Source: Argyresthia goedartella (Eukaryota; Arthropoda; Insecta; Lepidoptera; Argyresthiidae). From it: a stretch of 64,000 nucleotides of DNA. The position numbers were made by a program, and so were the translations under genes. The stretch lies in NCBI GenBank assembly GCA_949825045.1, contig OX463809.1:6351501-6415500 (forward strand), in the 5' to 3' direction. Of the stretch, positions 10,722 through 21,549 are shown piece after piece (the first letter of the stretch is position 1; each line of letters starts with the position of its first letter). The notes below the pieces were generated by a model. It searched no databases. It saw only the letters and a program-made list of their open reading frames with translations, and was not told where the DNA came from.

Positions 10722-12086
10722 ATTGTAGACAGAGACCAATATTTACCAGTGTCGTTTTGATTTACCGTACCCGTATAAGACAATAGCGCTTCGTTTAAGT
10801 TATTTCTCACATTTCATAATATTTTGAGACCTAAAAACATAAAGGCCCCTCTTTTGCACGTTTTTTATGTAGTATTTGATTTTCAACAAAAATACGAATC
10901 TACAACACCCCATCAGAGGAATGCCTCAGTCTTCTTTGCCTTTTCTATGCCAAAAAGGAGAAGGAGATGGACGTATAGCTCTGTCCCTGTCAATTATTAC
11001 GTCACTTCCGCTGTAGGTCCGTTTAAAGAAAGAAAGAAAGTAAGCGTCTATTCGCAGCTGATGGAGGCGCAGCTGATGATACAATTAATTAAACCGTATA
11101 CAAAGCGTTATTCGCAATCCGCTTCAGCATCTGCAAAAGGGCAGCTGACTCAGCAAAATGCTAAATGGGTAAATAATGGTAAAATAACCTGTTATTATAT
11201 GTTCTGTGGCGAAAACACATCAGCAGAGTCACACAGCAGAGTCATCACAGTGCCAGCAGAGACCCTCGCGTGGTATCATGTTGGTAGATACATTCAAAAT
11301 AATCAATTGAAGTAATACTTGTACAAGTGTTGTAAATACAATAAATACATTAAAGTATGTAGTTGTCAATTATATTGGTCGGTGTGAAAAAACAGTTTTC
11401 AAAACTAATACATAAGCCAACTAAAAACACAACACACAAGCATTATACAATATGGCACAACAAAGACGAAGATGTACCAGATGAGACACAAACAACAATA
11501 AAAAGAAAATTTAGAAAATGTATGTGATTACCAGGCCAGTCGGAAAGTGTCTGCTGATAAAGCAGGTACACCCTTAGCTCCAAACTGTCGACTGTGAGTT
11601 TGAACCCGCGATCTTCGGCATAAATTTATAGTAATTTAATGTTTTTAATATGCTCGTGGTCTATTCGACATGTGAAAATAAAGGTGAAAAAAAAATTGGT
11701 TGTCTTTAAAGTTGGTTTACGGACGATAATTTTACGTGACAGCGTCATAAGAAACGCTTAGGCCGATCGTGCCTCTCTATCGCTTGTTCCGCGCTCTCGC
11801 TTGCACGCTCGGCTCAGGCGGGACGTGACTTTTTCGTGCGTGCAACCGGCGTTCATCGATTTACAAGACGTTATAATCACGTCAAAAAAAAAACATGATT
11901 CCTACTGTACTTGTATGAAGTATGACAGCTCTGTAGCTCGATTGTCTTCAAAATTGCCATTTTAATGGATAATATTCTAATAATATCCTTGAAATCAAAA
12001 TTTGCTCTGAATGCAAAATATGCCTTTTGATTGTGATTGGGACTATTTTTTGAAGGATTCATATTAACTAAATCTAAAATCGCAAA
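10722..12086. other. Unassigned region with a GC-rich patch
   Basis: A 163-codon frame at 10824-11315 starts at a non-ATG codon and has no known motif; I do not call it a gene. The stretch 11760-11870 is unusually GC- and CpG-rich (TCGTGCC, CCGCGCTCTCGC, GGCTCAGGCGGG). It could be a promoter-like island or a repeat; I cannot decide. Confidence 0.35.
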
Positions 12087-12330
12087 TGAAAATCAAATCA
12101 AATCAAGTGTCATTATTACTGTAGATATTCATATATACTTAGCAAACGTCATTTTTGCCTCTTCTCTTCATTGGACCACTGTGGGAGAAGAAGGGCGTAG
12201 AAACTCCCACAGATTGATATTTAGATCTCTTTTAAAAATTGCTTGTGCTTAACTAATACAAATATTACAATATTAATTACTATAATTAATAAGCAGGAAT
12301 ACAAAATTACAAAATTATTAACCCCAAGGA
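12087..12330 (-). mobile_element. Element A-family LINE 3' UTR, 5'-truncated
   Basis: On the minus strand it matches the 3' UTR of element A (about 1140-1340), including the CTGTGGGAG ... CTCCCACAG hairpin. It ends in TTTGA repeats (plus strand 12088-12107). Only the UTR was inserted, a severe 5' truncation. Confidence 0.8.
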
Positions 12331-12573
12331 CTGTGAATTTCAAGAGAGCAATCAAATTCCAAGACCAGCTTAATTCTTTGTCAGAGACAATTAAGCTACT
12401 GTACTTCTGACTTTAAAACCTGTGATAGTACTTTTATTAGACAACTATATTTCCTAAAAATTAAAAATATATTGCCTCTTAGTAAAAATGAAATAAATAC
12501 AAATAAAGTAATGCAATATTAATATCCAATTATTTTAAATACCTTTAAAAGACAATTAATAAGAGAATAAAAG

Positions 12574-12830
12574 AATAATAATAATAATACCTTGGACACT
12601 ATTTACACACATTGATCTAGCCCCAAACTAGGATTATCTGTATCTTGGGTACTAGACAACGATACACATACTTATATATAGATAAATATTATACTTAGAC
12701 AGATAAACAGCCATGACTAGGGTACACACATCCATTCTCAGCAAAAAAATATTTGCCCCGACCGGGACTCGAACCCGCGACCCTTAGCTTCTTAGGCAGG
12801 ATCACTGCCGACTAGGCCATTCGGGTCGTC
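12574..12830 (-). repeat. tRNA-headed SINE, family 1
   Basis: The tRNA-like head lies at the right end (12755-12830). It has the A-box-like GGCCTAGTCGGCAGTGAT (minus strand) and a B box within CGGGTTCGAGTCCCGG. The body shares TAGTACCCAAGATACAG with five other copies in the window. The tail on the left is (ATT)n. Pol III promoter elements in the head are the family hallmark. Confidence 0.9.
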
Positions 12831-12899
12831 ATATTAAGTACTAACATGTTAAGGAACCACCCGTTTTCTGCGCAGAACTTTCCGGTGGAAAACGGAAGC

Positions 12900-13353
12900 C
12901 TGGTGGGCAGCATCTCCGATACAAGCACGTCCTGAAACAACATCTAACGTCCTGCGGCATGTCTCATAATACGTGGGAGAGACGCCTTGATGAGACCAGA
13001 GTGGCGTAGTTCAATCAAAAAAGAACTCAACAGTTTGAAGATGAACAACTCGACGCCAAACGCCACGATCGAAAGACTCGCTCCAAGGTCTCCTATAATT
13101 ACACCTACAATATAAGTCGAAAGTTACAGTGCAACATATGCAGCCACACGTTCAAAACCAAGTTCGGCTTTGCAAGTCACCTCCGACCACATGCCAGAAA
13201 CTGACAGGGTGTCGCCGACGACGGATACGTCGTGGAGAACATCATCATCATGTTCAGTAAATATGTTAATAAATAGGTAGCTAGTAATTAAGTTGCGTAA
13301 ATACTATCATTTGCATACATATTTAAGACTTAACCATGATTCGCAAATAAAGA
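12900..13353 (+). pseudogene. Non-LTR ORF2 C-terminus with C2H2 zinc finger
   Basis: In one plus-strand frame the DNA reads GGQHLRYKHVLKQHL, then a W-containing spacer, then CNICSHTFKTKFGFASHLRPH. This fits the C-terminal tail of a class of arthropod retrotransposon polyproteins: a conserved 'GG-LRYKDVLKRH' stretch followed by a single C2H2 finger. An in-frame stop (TAG near 13010) breaks the frame. The 3' region ends with an AATAAAGATTATTATTT-like sequence at about 13353. Only the tail survives, so I cannot name the clade. Confidence 0.7.
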
Positions 13354-15420
13354 TTATTATTTCGTATTTCATAACATCAGTGTAGCTTACCATGTCCGCA
13401 GTTGTAATGTACTTAGAATTCCTTGCAGATGAGTTTATTTTCTCGTGACGGGATCTGAGAGGTGGTTTTAGAAACAAATATAAAAAAATATACAGACGGG
13501 TATAAGTCCGAAGGGATTACGGCTGTCGTAAAAACAATGCGTCCGTTTATTTTCTTGCTGATCTTTTCTATATAAATAATCTCTCCTTTGTTCGTTATTG
13601 TTATGTATTTCCTGTTACTTGTAGTTACGTGTGCACAATAAAGAAATTAAGATTCAATATGGCAAAGTCATTACTCTACCAATGGACAGCGGAAAACTCG
13701 AATTACTAAGTGGATCTATAATTATTTAAGGCGGAAGCTAAAAATTTGTAAATAGAACTTAGAAGTTCAGAAAACAAGTCTTAATTTCTTTAATTGTTCT
13801 TCGTCTTAGATCGATGATGACAGTACTCAAATAGAAAACAATATTTATTTCGAAATACAACTTACAGGGTGCAGTAAATCAGAACAATATTCACTCAGAA
13901 ACCGGTTTTTTGTTTACTCCATAAGGGAAATGAAATGTCGCTCAATTAGACAACATATTTATGACAAAGGATCGAATTATAGTTATTTACTTTTTCACTA
14001 CTTTCAGCTAAGGCAATGGATTTCCGTTATACTTTGAGAGAGTACATTCTGTATTCAATCCCAGCCACGCAACACCCAGCCTCGTCCATTTACGGTCAAA
14101 TCCCCTGTCACTCACTCTTTGTTATCTTGGCGTGTACTAATTGATGTTCATATTTATTGCGACCGAACGGTGCTGTGGGAAAAATACCGCGAGACCCGTT
14201 TCCAATATATTTTTTTGCATAAAATGCAATATTGTGATAATTTTGTGGAGTAAAAAATATTTGTATCTAAAATATTGTCTCTAATATCAAATGTTGATTC
14301 GTCAAGCTCCATAAAACAGTTGAAAGTCGATAGGTACATATTTAGAAATAAATACATACTAGAAGGCATGTAATATTTTTGTATATAGGTAGATAAAGAG
14401 ATCACTAATGCTCCGAGCTTGCCAAATTTCAAATACAAATTAAAAAATGGCTCGTCGAGAAGTGGTCTTATACTATGAGGAATTCATAAAGAACAGGGCC
14501 CATACATAAGTATGGAATATAAAAAATCAATAAAATATTTCCAATATTCAATTCAATAATTAATTGAATATGTACAAATTGACAAAATTTATATAATATT
14601 GTATTATAAATGCATCTTATCTTATGATAATGTGACGACAGTGATATTTATTCCCGATTATATATTTTATGTTAATGACTTGTAATTATTTTTACCAATA
14701 AATAATGTCTTACGTCTTACAAAATAACTCCTAAAATTCCTCTAGTATGTGATGTTTTGTATCGTTTTGCGACTTTTCAACGTAGACAAGCTACATACGT
14801 TCTTACATATTCATTTTATTGTCCTATGAGAAAAAAGACTGTCAACAATGATGTTTAACATATTTGTAAACGAGCAGGAAGTGGTTGTTAGGGATACCAT
14901 TCGGAGCAACTTGATTTTACACCCTGTATAAAAAAATACTTATCATTCTGACTATCTTATATTACGAAACATAGTCGAATAACTTTATTTTCCATCCCTC
15001 CATACAATTCATATCTATGCGGTCCAAAAGTATGGTGTAAAAAAAGATTTTCATTTCCGACCACACGGTGTAAGTTATATCCTCTAATCTTATTTGTGTT
15101 AAGTATATTTTTCGGTGAAATATTTATAGAGAAAGATTTACTGAGCTTCTAAAATTAAATGAAGAATTTTCCATATTCTGCTACATTTCAGCAATACTCT
15201 ACGATAGAATGAAACTCGTTGAAATCCACTCAACGTCAAATGTTGCTCATCGTTTCTATGTAGGCGTTCGCAAATTGATGTGGAAATGGTGCTTCAGTGT
15301 ATTATTTTCACGTAACTAAGTCGGAACTTCACCGTAATGACTTATTAATCATAAATAAGAAACTTTGTTTGCGTATCAAGGGTTATTTGGTTATAATTAA
15401 GTAATTACGAATGTAGATCC
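13354..15420. other. AT-rich spacer with one degenerate MITE trace
   Basis: No gene recognised. The segment near 14886-14960 (GTTGTTAGGGATACCATTC ... AGCAACTT) resembles the arm of the foldback MITE at 10467, so it may be a decayed copy. Confidence 0.35.
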
Positions 15421-15640
15421 CTCAGGCCAGACGGATAGTTCGCAAGTTAGAACTAAAAGCGAGTAAACTTTGTACAAATTTTGCATGGGATGTCAACATT
15501 GACCCAAGATTAGCACTCACTCGCGTTTCATCTCTTAGGTCGACTAGCCATTCGGCGAGTTAAGCCTAAACTCGGGTAAACTTTGTACAAATTTTGCATG
15601 GGATGTCAATGTCGGCGGCCGATAATCAAATTCGGCACAT
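15421..15640. repeat. ~112-bp tandem repeat block, locus 1
   Basis: The unit contains TTTGTACAAATTTTGCATGG, ACTCGCGTTTCATCTCTTAG and GTCGACTAGCC. About two units are present here with a 112-bp period (15464 against 15576). A second block is at 28735-28935. It is followed by GGCGGCCGAT and the palindrome GGCACATCATGATGTGCC. Confidence 0.8.
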
Positions 15641-15760
15641 CATGATGTGCCTCGGCATGTCATGATATGGCGGCATTTCTTGATCTGCCCTGTTGAACCC
15701 GCCATATCGTTTCAAAACCAACTTTCGACGATCTGCCAGTCTATTACTCGACATTTCGAA
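15634..15760. repeat. Palindrome-rich flank of the 112-bp repeat
   Basis: GGCACATCATGATGTGCC is a perfect palindrome. CATGTCATGATATGGCGGCA and CCGCCATATCG follow and are partly inverted. The same palindrome lies beside the second 112-bp block near 28625, but on its other side. Confidence 0.65.
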
Positions 15761-15786
15761 AAATAGGGTGACAATAGATTTATAAA

Positions 15787-16027
15787 TACCTTGGACACTA
15801 TTTACACTCATTGATCTAGCTCCAAACTAGGATTCCCTGTATCTTGGGTACTAGACAACGATACACATACTTATGTAGATATATATTATTTTTAGATATA
15901 TAAACAACCATGACTAGGGTACGAACATCCGTTCTCATCAAAGAAATATTTGCCCCCACCGGGACTCGAACCCGGGACCCTTGCTTTCGTAGGCAGGGTC
16001 ACTGCCGACTCGGCCATTTGGGTCGTC
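15787..16027 (-). repeat. tRNA-headed SINE, family 1
   Basis: Full-length head (B box CGGGTTCGAGTCCCGG on the minus strand, head 15952-16027) and body. The ATT tail is largely lost. Confidence 0.9.
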
Positions 16028-16325
16028 ATTTGGCTCGGTAGGTTGGGTTAGGTTAGAACGTGTTTTTCAACCAGCGGAGCGAGCTTGCGACTGAAGAAAG
16101 TAATGAAAAATCAAAACACTTATCATATTTATTATTTCTATCAGCAAGCGCGCGCGCCGTCTCAAGTGGCCACCCGTAACGTAAACAAAAACTTCACGAG
16201 TGGATGATGAGATGTCTATGAGTGTTGTCTTATCTATCACAAAAATAAATGCACCATTCTAAACGGAATTTCAATCAGAATCATCTCGTATCAAGTAGCA
16301 GAACTAATCTTTTACATATAATAAC

Positions 16326-16585
16326 GACGACCCGAATGGCCGAGTCGGTAGTGACGCTGCCTACGAAACCAAGGGTCCCGGGTTCGAGTCCCGGTGGGGG
16401 CAAATGTTTGTTTGATGAGAACGGATGTTTGTACCCTAGTCATGGTTGTTTGTCTATCTAAGTATAATATTTCTCTATATAAGTATATATATCGTTGTCT
16501 AGTACCCAAGATACAGGGAATCCTAGTTTGGGGCTAGATCAATGTGTGTAAAAGGTGTCCAAGGTATTATATATTATATTATATA
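16326..16585 (+). repeat. tRNA-headed SINE, family 1
   Basis: The head begins GACGACCCGAATGGCCGAGT, with B box GGGTTCGAGTCCC and a TATTATATATTATATT tail. Together with the copy at 15787-16027 it forms a head-to-head inverted pair about 300 bp apart. Confidence 0.92.
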
Positions 16586-16797
16586 TCAAAGTTGGTTAGA
16601 GTAGATTATTGTGGCAAAATTTCAGTTGTGTTAGGTTAAATTGTAAACTAGAAGAAGCAAAACAGAGCGGAGCGGAGCGAAGCGTAAGCAAATAAAAAGA
16701 ACATTTAATAATGAGGATAATAAAAGTCTCTAAAATATCATACTCGGATACCCAATAGTAGTCCACTGACTCCCGTGTGATGATCATCGTACTTTTC

Positions 16798-17111
16798 GTG
16801 ATTTCTTTCTTTTATTGTACTACACAAAACAGTCATACAGATAACTTATAATAGAAAAAAACATGTACAAAGGCGAGCTTATCTCTCAAAAGAGATTTCT
16901 TCCAGCAAACCAAGATGGTAGGAGAGGTGACGGTTGAGCGGGGGAAGACCTGCGCGTACAATAAAACTCTATAAATACTACGACTAATACATACTACAAA
17001 CAATATTATACTGATAACCCTAATTGCTAAAAATAGACTGCATACACAATTACTTAAATACAACGTAAAAATATGAATAAACCGTATAATAAACTAATAC
17101 ATACAAATATA
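16798..17111 (-). mobile_element. LINE 3' UTR (element D), distal part
   Basis: On the minus strand this reads as a LINE 3' UTR with TTTGAGAGATAAG and a terminal ACAATAAAAGAAAGAAAT. This UTR type is very common in lepidopteran jockey-like LINEs. Its coding part continues at 18421-18610 on the far side of maT copy 2, which inserted into the UTR at a TA. Confidence 0.75.
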
Positions 17112-18420
17112 CATAGTCAGGTCATAAGTTCTGTCACATGTTCAATATGAAATAATTTAGACATGTTTATTATTTATGTAAACATTTATATAGCAAAATG
17201 AACTTAATAAAACATAGATTCTTATGGTAATAAAGTTTATTCAAAATGACCCCCGCGATTTTGAATACAGGCCTTTATTCTGCGCGGCCAGTCGTCTATC
17301 GCAGCACGAACGAGGTCCATGTCAATATCGGCGGCTGCCTTAATCAAGGATGCCTTGAGTGACTCCAAATCAGGATGAGGCTTTGAGCAGGCCTTTTCCT
17401 GCAAGTGTTGCCATATCTTGTAATCTAACGGATTCAAATCTGGACTGGAGGAGGACCAGTCTTCGTGCCGGATGAAGTCGATTTCACGCGCCGCCAGCCA
17501 GTCCTGTGTGCTTTTCGCTCTATGAGCTGGCGCAGAATCTTTTTGGAATACCTAGTGCCTGTTATTAAACATGGTATGAGAAACAGGTTCCACAAGGTTC
17601 TTGAGGACTGTATTTTGATACACAATTGCATTCGTTTTTTCGCCTTTCTCACAAAAATTTACCTCAGTTAAGCCCCAATAAGAGACTCCCAACCAAACCA
17701 TGAGCGAGGATGGAAAATGACCTCGTTGGACACGCGGAATACGGTTGCTCGCTTCTTCACTGCTGTGTGCGTACACCTTATCATTTTGTTTGTTGTAGCT
17801 CTCTTCCACGGTGAAAATTTTTTCATCCGAAAAAAGAATTTCCCGATGCTTTTTTCCCGCGTACCGCTTCAACAAGGCGCGGCATCTCTTCAGTCTCAGG
17901 TCCAATAAACGAGCGTCCAAACGATGTCCTGTTTTTCTTCGATATGCCCTAAGCCCTAAGTCTTCATTTAACACCCTTTTCACGGTGGTCCTGCTTAACC
18001 CCATCTGAAGGGCCAACAGTTTCTGCTTACGTATGGGATTTCTTTGAATTCGCGCCTTCACAGCTTTTATCACTGCTGGAGTCCTAACAGAGCGAGGGCG
18101 ACTACTTCTTGACCTGTCATCTACACTAGAGTCTTCATTTAATCGTTTTATGGTACGATAAACGAATCTTTTGGTTATATTCAAATTTTTCAGTAAGTCG
18201 AAAATTTGAATTGGCGCTTAACCGCAGCGATGCAACGCAATAACTGCGACACGGTCTTCTTTAAGTGTCCACTCCATATTTAAAAATGAGGAAAACTCTA
18301 AAAAGTACACATTATTATTTTCATGAAAAATTCGAAATTCGAATTCAATAAACTTTTTTGTGGCCAGCGTTCTAAATTCAAAAGTTTGTATTGTGTGACA
18401 GAACTTATGACCTGACTATG
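17112..18420 (-). mobile_element. maT-type mariner, copy 2
   Basis: Both termini read CATAGTCAGGTCATAAG inward. TA lies at 17110-17111 and 18421-18422. The length is 1,309 bp. It interrupts the 3' UTR of LINE element D. Confidence 0.95.
17237..18277 (-). pseudogene. maT transposase with nonsense mutations
   Basis: Same protein as copies 1 and 3, starting at the MEW codon (18277). Two premature stops are visible. One is TAA near 18220 just after HRCG, where the other copies have Y. The other is TAG just upstream of the second Asp, where the others have W (near 17553). Between them 17552-18184 is open and carries FSDEKIFTVEE. The C-terminal piece 17237-17437 has NPLDYKIWQHL with the third Asp. 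There is no functional product. Confidence 0.93.
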
Positions 18421-18610
18421 TATATATATTTTCTAACTGGAAAGGGAGAGATAGTGCTTCTTTAGCCGGTTTTTGAATATATTTAGAGATCGACTGTCCC
18501 TGATAGTGCAAGGAAGCTCATTCCACAGTCGTACGGCTCGGATTCTGAACCTGTGCTCGTAGGCTGCAGTGGAGCGATCTGGAGCTTTGAGCGTAGACGC
18601 CTTAAGAGAT
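18421..18610 (-). pseudogene. LINE element D, RT C-terminus
   Basis: The minus-strand frame reads YEHRFRIRAVRLWNELP followed by SLNIFKNRLKKHYL. This is the standard C-terminal signature of jockey/CR1-type RT proteins. It runs directly toward the 3' UTR at 16798-17111 once maT copy 2 is removed. The element is 5'-truncated just upstream. Confidence 0.75.
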
Positions 18611-18775
18611 CTCCGTTTTTTTGATTTGATCCTAAAAAAATATTTATGGATAATTATTTTTAAAAGTACATATACAGAACTAGATATGTTAAAAATGAAA
18701 TAGATATGTTATTCGTAAAACTGAACTAATCTGCGATGTGACGTTTTCTTTGGCCATATCATAATGTGGCGAAGT

Positions 18776-18826
18776 AAACGTTTGTCGATATTTCCAGTAA
18801 ACGACTGGAAATATCGACAAACGTTT
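18776..18826. repeat. Perfect 22-bp palindrome beside the LTR
   Basis: Arms 18776-18797 and 18805-18826 (AAACGTTTGTCGATATTTCC and its complement) with a 7-nt loop. The right arm ends exactly where the 5' LTR begins, and its last four bases (GTTT) are the LTR element's target duplication. Confidence 0.9.
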
Positions 18827-21033
18827 TGTAATGGTACACGAGAGTCGGTACATTTGATACTTCATTCTGCGTGATAGAAGGCTAGCCCAACGCCGCGCTG
18901 TTTTGAATACGAATCGGTTCAGATAACGTTTGGGGGTTTTGCGTAGCTAAGTGGCAAGTTAGCAAAAAAAAAAACAGAGCCGACGCTTGGGATGGTTCGG
19001 AGAAGTTTACAGGTCAGTTTTTTCTGTCGCATTCCTGCGAGATGTGTAGAGATCAGAGCCGATTTTGCTGTGCGTTGAATAAAATTATGAATAACTAAAT
19101 AATGAAAGGTTAATATGGAACGATACGGAGAAAGCTATTATGTTGATTGCAAATACACAATTGCGATTGAGGTATGATATGGAGAGTCTGACACCGCTAG
19201 TTTGGATAGCATTCTAGTGGTCTTTGCTACGCGCGTCTAGCGGTCGGGTATGCTTAATTAATCGCAACAAGCTTTTATTGGTCAGCGATCAACAGATTCT
19301 GTGTATCGGCAGTACCAAATGATTTGAGTGATCACCTACGGTTGATCATAGTGAATATGCGTACACACAATTTGTAGAACGGCGGATCTGCATAGCATGG
19401 TTGAAATTAGACCCTGTGTAGTTAGTGATAAGAAGCTTCGCTTGGGCAGAGCGTGTTCGCAAAGGACGCATATAAATACGAGAGCGTGGGAGGGGAGAGC
19501 ATTCAGTCTCAGCGTCTAGCTACTGTGACAGTCGTCTTTCACGAGTTCTAAACAGTTTTGTCTGCCGTGTTACGCGTCAGAACTATACGAAATTGTGATT
19601 GCGAAGTTTCAGTGGGTTTTCGTGAGTGTCTGAAGCGCCGAGATATACCTCGGTTCCTAACCTTTATATCAACCAACCCCAAATTCCAAAACTATCCTTG
19701 GGTCGTTAGAAAAGAACTTGTAAGTCAAATATCTGAGTCTGAGTCTGGGCTTGGAGCGACCCTAAATTCCTTTTTCCTTCACCATAGGGTTCCTGGATTG
19801 GCTCTTAGGATATTCGCGGGCTTATCCTCTCCTCATTCCTTTCGAGTAGCGAGTTTTGAAATTCCCACACACACAGTCATTAAACATTCAAGCACATTCA
19901 AATCAAACTCAACCATTTTCGAGTGGTGTCGATAATGGACGTGGTATAACACTAGGTTTTAGACTAGGCTAGACAGGAGTTTAGTTGCGGCTAAACCTAG
20001 GTTGGTAGGGATAGGGAGACTGTTTGATCGATGAGGTTCCGCGGATGGAAATAACAAATTCAGAACAAAGTTAAACCGGTGTCAACACAGATAACATATC
20101 CTGTTGATATTTTGACATTTGAGTGTTGTCGGGGACGCGCGAAGATATCAATTTACAGTCTAAGGTTCATTGTTTAGGTCCGGGTAGGTGTTTTGCATTG
20201 CCTTGGGTCAGGTTGGATTCAAGTTGCATCTTTAAATTAAATGTAAATTTCGCTGGAGGTCTAATGTGTAGGCTGAGTCGGTATATATGATTTGGCTCAG
20301 CCCAGGACGTGTTGTGGCTAGTGGAATTCATAGTTCGGTATTTATCGAACTATGCACTTCGCTATGGTGTGGGTTAGATCTCCTAAAACAATAATGCTTA
20401 CGTTTCGATGACATCCAGCTCAAATTGCGCAGAGTTGAAGGTTTCAAAACGTTACGGACCTTTTGAGGTAACCGCTAGTTCAGAACCCATTTCGGAAAAT
20501 CAAATCGCAATTGTGTAAACCGGTCTTTTCGGATCGTTATTGCCGTGAACCAAATATATAATTGGAACCACCACAAGCCGCTACTAGCGAGCACACGAAA
20601 TATCATTGAGTACTCACGTCGTAAAACTACGACGGATATCTATACGATATCACAAACAAATATTATAACCTGTGGTCGACCACTAAAACAAAAAGAAGTT
20701 CCAATCGCCCATATATACAAAAACCAGATGGTGCCATCACCCATAAAATATAACAACGATCGTTCTGGCGCAATACACCGCTGACTGATGCGAACTACCG
20801 GCTCGCGGACATATATGCTTTCTCTGTCTAACTTGAAACTGTAACTTCCTGAACCAAACTTCGTTCGACTATTGTACGCCTACTGAACTTCTCTACGAAC
20901 GAGAAATTCAGACTTATCATTCTTAACTTACAAATCTTACAGCTGAATCGGGTCCTCTCATTTTGGGATAGATAGAATAGACGATCATAGCTACTGATAG
21001 CGGCGGCTCGACCTTAGCCCTGGGGCCGTTACA
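18827..21033 (+). repeat. 5' LTR of element E
   Basis: 2,207 bp, starting TGTAATGGTACACGAG and ending CTGGGGCCGTTACA; TG...CA ends with a short inverted TGTAA/TTACA. It contains a core promoter near 19471-19508 and a hairpin at about 20331-20356 (CATAGTTCG/CGAACTATG). Small frames inside are discussed under rejected items. Confidence 0.96.
19471..19508 (+). promoter_or_regulatory. LTR core promoter: TATA box and arthropod initiator
   Basis: TATAAATA at 19471-19478 is followed by the arthropod initiator consensus TCAGTC at 19503-19508. The spacing is about 34 bp from the TATA start to the initiator A. This would set the U3/R border near 19505, giving a U3 of about 680 bp and an unusually long R-U5. 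The same pair is present in the 3' LTR (near 27027 and 27060). Confidence 0.65.
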
Positions 21034-21039
21034 GATTTC

Positions 21040-21057
21040 TGGTGCCGAGACCGAAGG
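21040..21057 (+). promoter_or_regulatory. Candidate primer binding site
   Basis: TGGTGCCGAGACCGAAGG begins 6 bases after the LTR. TGG is expected at the start of a site complementary to a tRNA 3' CCA. I cannot name the tRNA. Confidence 0.45.
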
Positions 21058-21262
21058 ATATCCTAGATAGTCTGATACCTAGATATTCTAAAAGAATCAA
21101 GGTCTAACGCGTTACTTTTAAAAATAACACAACGTAGAAACGATTTTAAACAGTTCAGTTTTGTAAATAAGAAATAAGCAAAAAAAAAGGGGCATTGTTT
21201 TCAGACGAGCTACGACTAGAAAAAAAACGTTAGTCGGGTAGCACGAGACGATAGCACGGGTT

Positions 21263-21529
21263 GACGACCCGAATGGCCGAGTCGGTAGTGACGCTGCCTA
21301 CGAAACCAGGAGTCCCGGGTTCGAATCCCGGTGGGGGCAAATGTTTGTTTGATGAGAGCGGTTGTTTGTACCCTAGTCATGGTTGTTTATCTATCTAAGT
21401 ATAATATTTCTCTATATAAGTATATATAACGTTGTCTAGTACCCAAGATACAGGGAATCCTAGTTTGGGGCTAGATCAATGTGTGTAAAGGGTGTCCAAG
21501 GTATTATTATTATTATTATTATTATTATT
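21263..21529 (+). repeat. tRNA-headed SINE, family 1, inside the leader of element E
   Basis: The head starts GACGACCCGAATGGCCGAGT, with B box GGGTTCGAATCCC and a clean (ATT)n tail of about nine repeats ending 20 bp before the gag ATG. It inserted between the primer site and gag. Confidence 0.93.
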
Positions 21530-21549
21530 CACTTTTGCAAACAAGTGAA

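Noticed and set aside
10824..11315. 163-codon plus-strand frame
   Set aside because: It starts at TTG rather than ATG, has no recognisable domain and overlaps ordinary AT-rich sequence with a GAAA run. I treat it as chance.
11757..11870. CpG-rich patch as a host promoter
   Set aside because: There is no initiator/TATA combination, no downstream exon or frame, and similar GC patches elsewhere in the window belong to repeats.
16326..16401. tRNA gene candidates in the SINE heads
   Set aside because: The tRNA-like heads have A and B boxes, but each is joined to a SINE body and ATT tail and recurs six times. No clean anticodon stem could be drawn. They are SINE promoters, not tRNA genes.
19558..19935. 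125-codon frame in the 5' LTR of element E
   Set aside because: It begins at a non-ATG codon, and the same frame is stopped after 88 codons in the 3' LTR. It is not conserved between the two copies.
20545..20784. 79-codon frame in both LTRs of element E
   Set aside because: It is open in both LTRs, but they are nearly identical, so that is uninformative. The start codon is unclear and there is no motif.
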